From RGIG1995 sp045587445 (lineage in GTDB: Bacteria; Bacillota; Clostridia; Oscillospirales; CAG-272): 43,515 nucleotides of DNA. The notes under the pieces were generated by a model. The model saw only the letters and a program-made list of their open reading frames with translations, did not search any database and was not told where the DNA came from. The first letter of the stretch is position 1. Each line of letters starts with the position of its first letter. The position numbers and the translations under genes were made by a program. Positions 41,819 through 43,515 of the stretch are shown in pieces. The stretch spans positions 1 through 43,515 of the forward strand of contig JAZNCH010000061.1 in the NCBI GenBank assembly GCA_045587445.1, given 5' to 3'.

Positions 41819-42156
41819 GCGGATTCCTCTCTTGTTTTTGCTCGCTCGTTGCATTTTTCGATTTGCTCAAAAGAAACTCGAAGCAAATTGTCATAATCTC
41901 CGGAAGTTGATTTTCGAGTGTATTCCTCAATCTCGTCTCGTGAAAAATTTTCCTTTTTCATCGCTATTCGAACATAACCTCCAATCATAAAGGCGTTACC
42001 ATCAACGCCCTCAAGAGAATATTTGTCCGGTTCATCCCCGATATAATCATCAAATTGTCGGTCGAGTTGTTCTTGAATCTCTCCGGGAACTTCAAGCCCA
42101 TTGTCTTTGATAAATGTTATTAGTTCGCCGATTACTTTTGGAATATAGCTTGACAT
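41812..42156 (-). CDS. hypothetical acidic protein
   Basis: The 114-residue protein is preceded by GAGGGGGAGAGG. It is helical at both ends with an acidic centre (FDDYIGDEPDKYSLEGVDG). It lies in the right-end minus-strand operon. No family is recognised. Confidence 0.65.
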   Translation of the reverse strand: MSSYIPKVIGELITFIKDNGLEVPGEIQEQLDRQFDDYIGDEPDKYSLEGVDGNAFMIGGYVRIAMKKENFSRDEIEEYTRKSTSGDYDNLLRVSFEQIEKCNERAKTREESAC

Positions 42157-42167
42157 CCTCTCCCCCT

Positions 42168-42335
42168 CTACTCCAAAACATCAACAATCTCGGCGTCGAT
42201 TTGGTGGAAGTCTGTCAAATCTCTATGAGAAAAATGCATTTTCTTTGCCTTTTCGATTGCTTCCTCTTTTGTGTTTGCTTCGATGTCAACATCTCCGCTC
42301 ATTGTTACGTCGATTGTTACTGTAAATGTTTTCAT
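42168..42335 (-). CDS. 55-residue protein, DpnD/PcfM-like
   Basis: The ATG at 42335 follows AAAGGCGG, and the frame stops at 42168. The protein begins KTFTVTIDVTMSGDVDIEAN and continues with a helix TKEEAIEKAKK, resembling small DpnD/PcfM-type beta-beta-alpha proteins of unknown role. It fills an otherwise empty stretch in the operon. Confidence 0.6.
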   Translation of the reverse strand: MKTFTVTIDVTMSGDVDIEANTKEEAIEKAKKMHFSHRDLTDFHQIDAEIVDVLE

Positions 42336-42389
42336 TTTTGCCGCCTTTCTTGCTTGTTTTTTTTATCTTTGTTTTTATCTCCCAGGGCG

Positions 42390-42405
42390 GGAGGGTTTCC
42401 CCTCC
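42390..42405. other. perfect GNRA-type hairpin between two minus-strand genes
   Basis: On the minus strand GGAGGG-GAAA-CCCTCC forms a 6-bp stem with a GAAA loop. No T-tract follows, so it may be a processing or stability element rather than a terminator. Confidence 0.5.
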
Positions 42406-42406
42406 G

Positions 42407-42802
42407 TTATGCCGCTTGTAATTTTTTGAGAGCTTCGTTGTAATAATCTTGATAATATCTTTCAAAGTATTGAGGATTCTTTTCTTTTAGTTTTTCATAT
42501 CTCTTGACCGCTTGTTTTGCGTGGCGAATCTCGTTTTGTTTTACCATCTTTTCAAACTCCTCAAGATATTTGTCGCCCGGATAAAAATATATACTGTCAT
42601 TTTCAAAATAGTCTGTCATTATGTCGGAGTCGTTCTTTACTTCAAAATATTTTCTCAACAATTGGCTTTGACCGCTAAAATAATTGTGAACATAAAAACA
42701 ACCTATCGCCCCGTTTGTGTAGCTGCCTTTTGAATAATAACCTTTTACAAGTTTTCCTTCGATTTTGATTCCGTTGAATAAAAATTTAATTTCGTTTGCC
42801 AT
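42407..42802 (-). CDS. hypothetical protein, first gene behind its own promoter
   Basis: The 131-residue protein starts after AAAGGAGACACAAT. A beta-rich N-terminus (FLFNGIKIEGKLVKGYYSKG) precedes a helical C-terminal half (KQAVKRYEKLKEKNPQYFER). It opens the right-end operon; a lysogen-expressed function is possible. No family is recognised. Confidence 0.65.
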   Translation of the reverse strand: MANEIKFLFNGIKIEGKLVKGYYSKGSYTNGAIGCFYVHNYFSGQSQLLRKYFEVKNDSDIMTDYFENDSIYFYPGDKYLEEFEKMVKQNEIRHAKQAVKRYEKLKEKNPQYFERYYQDYYNEALKKLQAA

Positions 42803-42839
42803 ATTGTGTCTCCTTTGATTTGGTTCGATTTATACTTTT

Positions 42840-42867
42840 ATTATAACGCATATTTGATTTTTTTCAA
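42840..42867 (-). promoter_or_regulatory. strong leftward promoter for the right-end operon
   Basis: On the minus strand TTGAAA (42862-42867) and TATAAT (42840-42845) are separated by 16 bp. It reads into the genes at 42802 to 41189. A partial copy of the repeated element (word ACAAAAAAATCAAGA at 42867-42881) lies directly upstream. Confidence 0.75.
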
Positions 42868-42923
42868 CAAAAAAATCAAGATAAATATTAAAAGATTTAC
42901 AAAAGTTTACTTTGTTTTATTTA

Positions 42924-42957
42924 CACAAAAAAATCAAGATTGATTTAAACGTTTTAA
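42924..42957. promoter_or_regulatory. copy B of the 34-bp repeated element
   Basis: It matches copy A (24847-24880) at 31 of 34 positions, including the palindrome AAATCAA-GA-TTGATTT. It overlaps the last bases of the gene at 42954 and lies 57 bp upstream of the -35 box of the right-end promoter. Confidence 0.6.
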
Positions 42958-43328
42958 GTTTTTATCTTGCTTCGGGTGTAGCAGCTCGGACAATGTCCGT
43001 AAGGAATCAATGTGTCGTAATATATAGAGGACGGGTCTCGAGAGTAATCAATAAGACGCTCGCCCTCAAGAATCTTTCTGTCAATAATTTTCTTGCATAT
43101 AGGACAAACAAAATCTCCGTTCGGGGTCCGTCCAAAACTTTGACCGGATTCTCGATAATCGTCATTTTTTAAATTATACCGGGGGACGGTTGCCCCGTCG
43201 TGTTTAAGTTTTGAATATTTATCGACAAAACCCTTGTCAATAGTGAGGGAGAGGACGGCTCCGGGTTCGCTTCCCTGGACGTCGTCCTTGAAATAAAATT
43301 TGTTTTTTGCGTTTTCTTTTTCGTTCAT
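42954..43328 (-). CDS. zinc-ribbon protein
   Basis: The 124-residue protein has CPICKK near 82 and CPSCYT near 114 as zinc ligands. AGGAG lies 8 bases before the ATG at 43328; in-frame ATGs at 43349 and 43370 are further upstream without a good site. Three short GATGGCAAAA words lie in the leader. The function is unknown. Confidence 0.65.
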   Translation of the reverse strand: MNEKENAKNKFYFKDDVQGSEPGAVLSLTIDKGFVDKYSKLKHDGATVPRYNLKNDDYRESGQSFGRTPNGDFVCPICKKIIDRKILEGERLIDYSRDPSSIYYDTLIPYGHCPSCYTRSKIKT

Positions 43329-43374
43329 TTTGAATCTCCTTTTTGCCATCAAAAAATTATATTTTGCCATCCGC

Positions 43375-43515
43375 TCATTTTGCCATCAATGACACTTGTT
43401 TTTTGCGAATCTTTGTCTCTATTAGCAGCAACGCCAAAACGTCGTCGCCGTGCGGGTTTTGTCTCAAAAGGTACTGTCCGGGACCTGAAAAGCGGCGGGG
43501 GTTGTTGTCCCGCCC
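43375..43515 (-). CDS. 3' part of a small ORF entering from the window edge
   Basis: A frame open from the right edge ends at TGA 43377-43375 after 46 codons. It is in phase with the 14-codon frame that starts at 42 if the window is a circle. The product is basic (RDNNPRRFSGPGQYLLRQN and a Lys-rich end). A competing open frame overlaps it but has no start codon before its last codons. Not recognised. Confidence 0.4.
   Translation of the reverse strand, partial: GRDNNPRRFSGPGQYLLRQNPHGDDVLALLLIETKIRKKQVSLMAK

Noticed and set aside
43380..43513. Alternative open minus-strand frame at the right edge
   Set aside because: It stays open across the ends but has no usable start codon until its last ten codons.

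Overview
The window reads as one complete, or nearly complete, temperate tailed-phage genome (or an excised prophage) from a low-GC bacterium with Gram-negative-type phage genes. Supporting signs are a serine integrase, a divergent repressor/Cro-like switch, a replication block, a lambda-like capsid cluster (GpA-family terminase, gpW, gpB portal, gpC/Nu3 protease-scaffold, gpD, gpE), a Mu-like contractile tail (sheath, tube, tape measure, gp43 to gp48-type baseplate) and an amidase endolysin. The host cannot be named from the sequence. Ribosome binding sites are strong AGGAG types, genes overlap tightly (ATGA, TAATG), and I see no tRNA, rRNA or CRISPR array.

Layout. 1 to 2.7 kb (minus): integrase, lipoprotein, repressor. 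2.73 to 2.89 kb: switch region with two divergent promoters around a 28-bp inverted repeat. 2.9 to 11.6 kb (plus): Cro-like protein, replication initiator, DnaC-like loader, many small zinc-ribbon, membrane and helix-turn-helix proteins, an HNH nuclease, a HAD phosphatase, and a DNA methyltransferase broken by an 11-G tract. A terminator lies at 11.67 kb. 11.9 to 33.4 kb (plus): a second, related methyltransferase, packaging, head, sheath and tube, an SSB, the tail chaperone with a -1 frameshift site, tape measure and baseplate. 33.4 to 36.8 kb: a diversity-generating retroelement (DGR). 36.8 to 40.7 kb: accessory genes and lysis, with structured RNA in the gaps. 41.2 to 43.3 kb (minus): small proteins behind their own promoter.

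The most interesting system is the DGR. The receptor-binding protein ends in a variable repeat (VR). It is followed by a hairpin, then three tandem 120-bp template-like repeats (TR1 to TR3), a structured RNA stretch and a DGR-type reverse transcriptase. Over 117 bp the VR differs from TR2 at 13 positions, 12 of them adenines in TR2. TR1 and TR3 fit much worse. Most differences among the three templates also involve adenine. No accessory Avd-type protein is recognised next to it.

The two window ends join in frame through a 60-codon minus-strand reading frame, which suggests a circular map. On that reading the lysogeny genes (repressor, lipoprotein, integrase) run straight into the minus-strand genes at the right end, and they converge with the late operon at about 41 kb.
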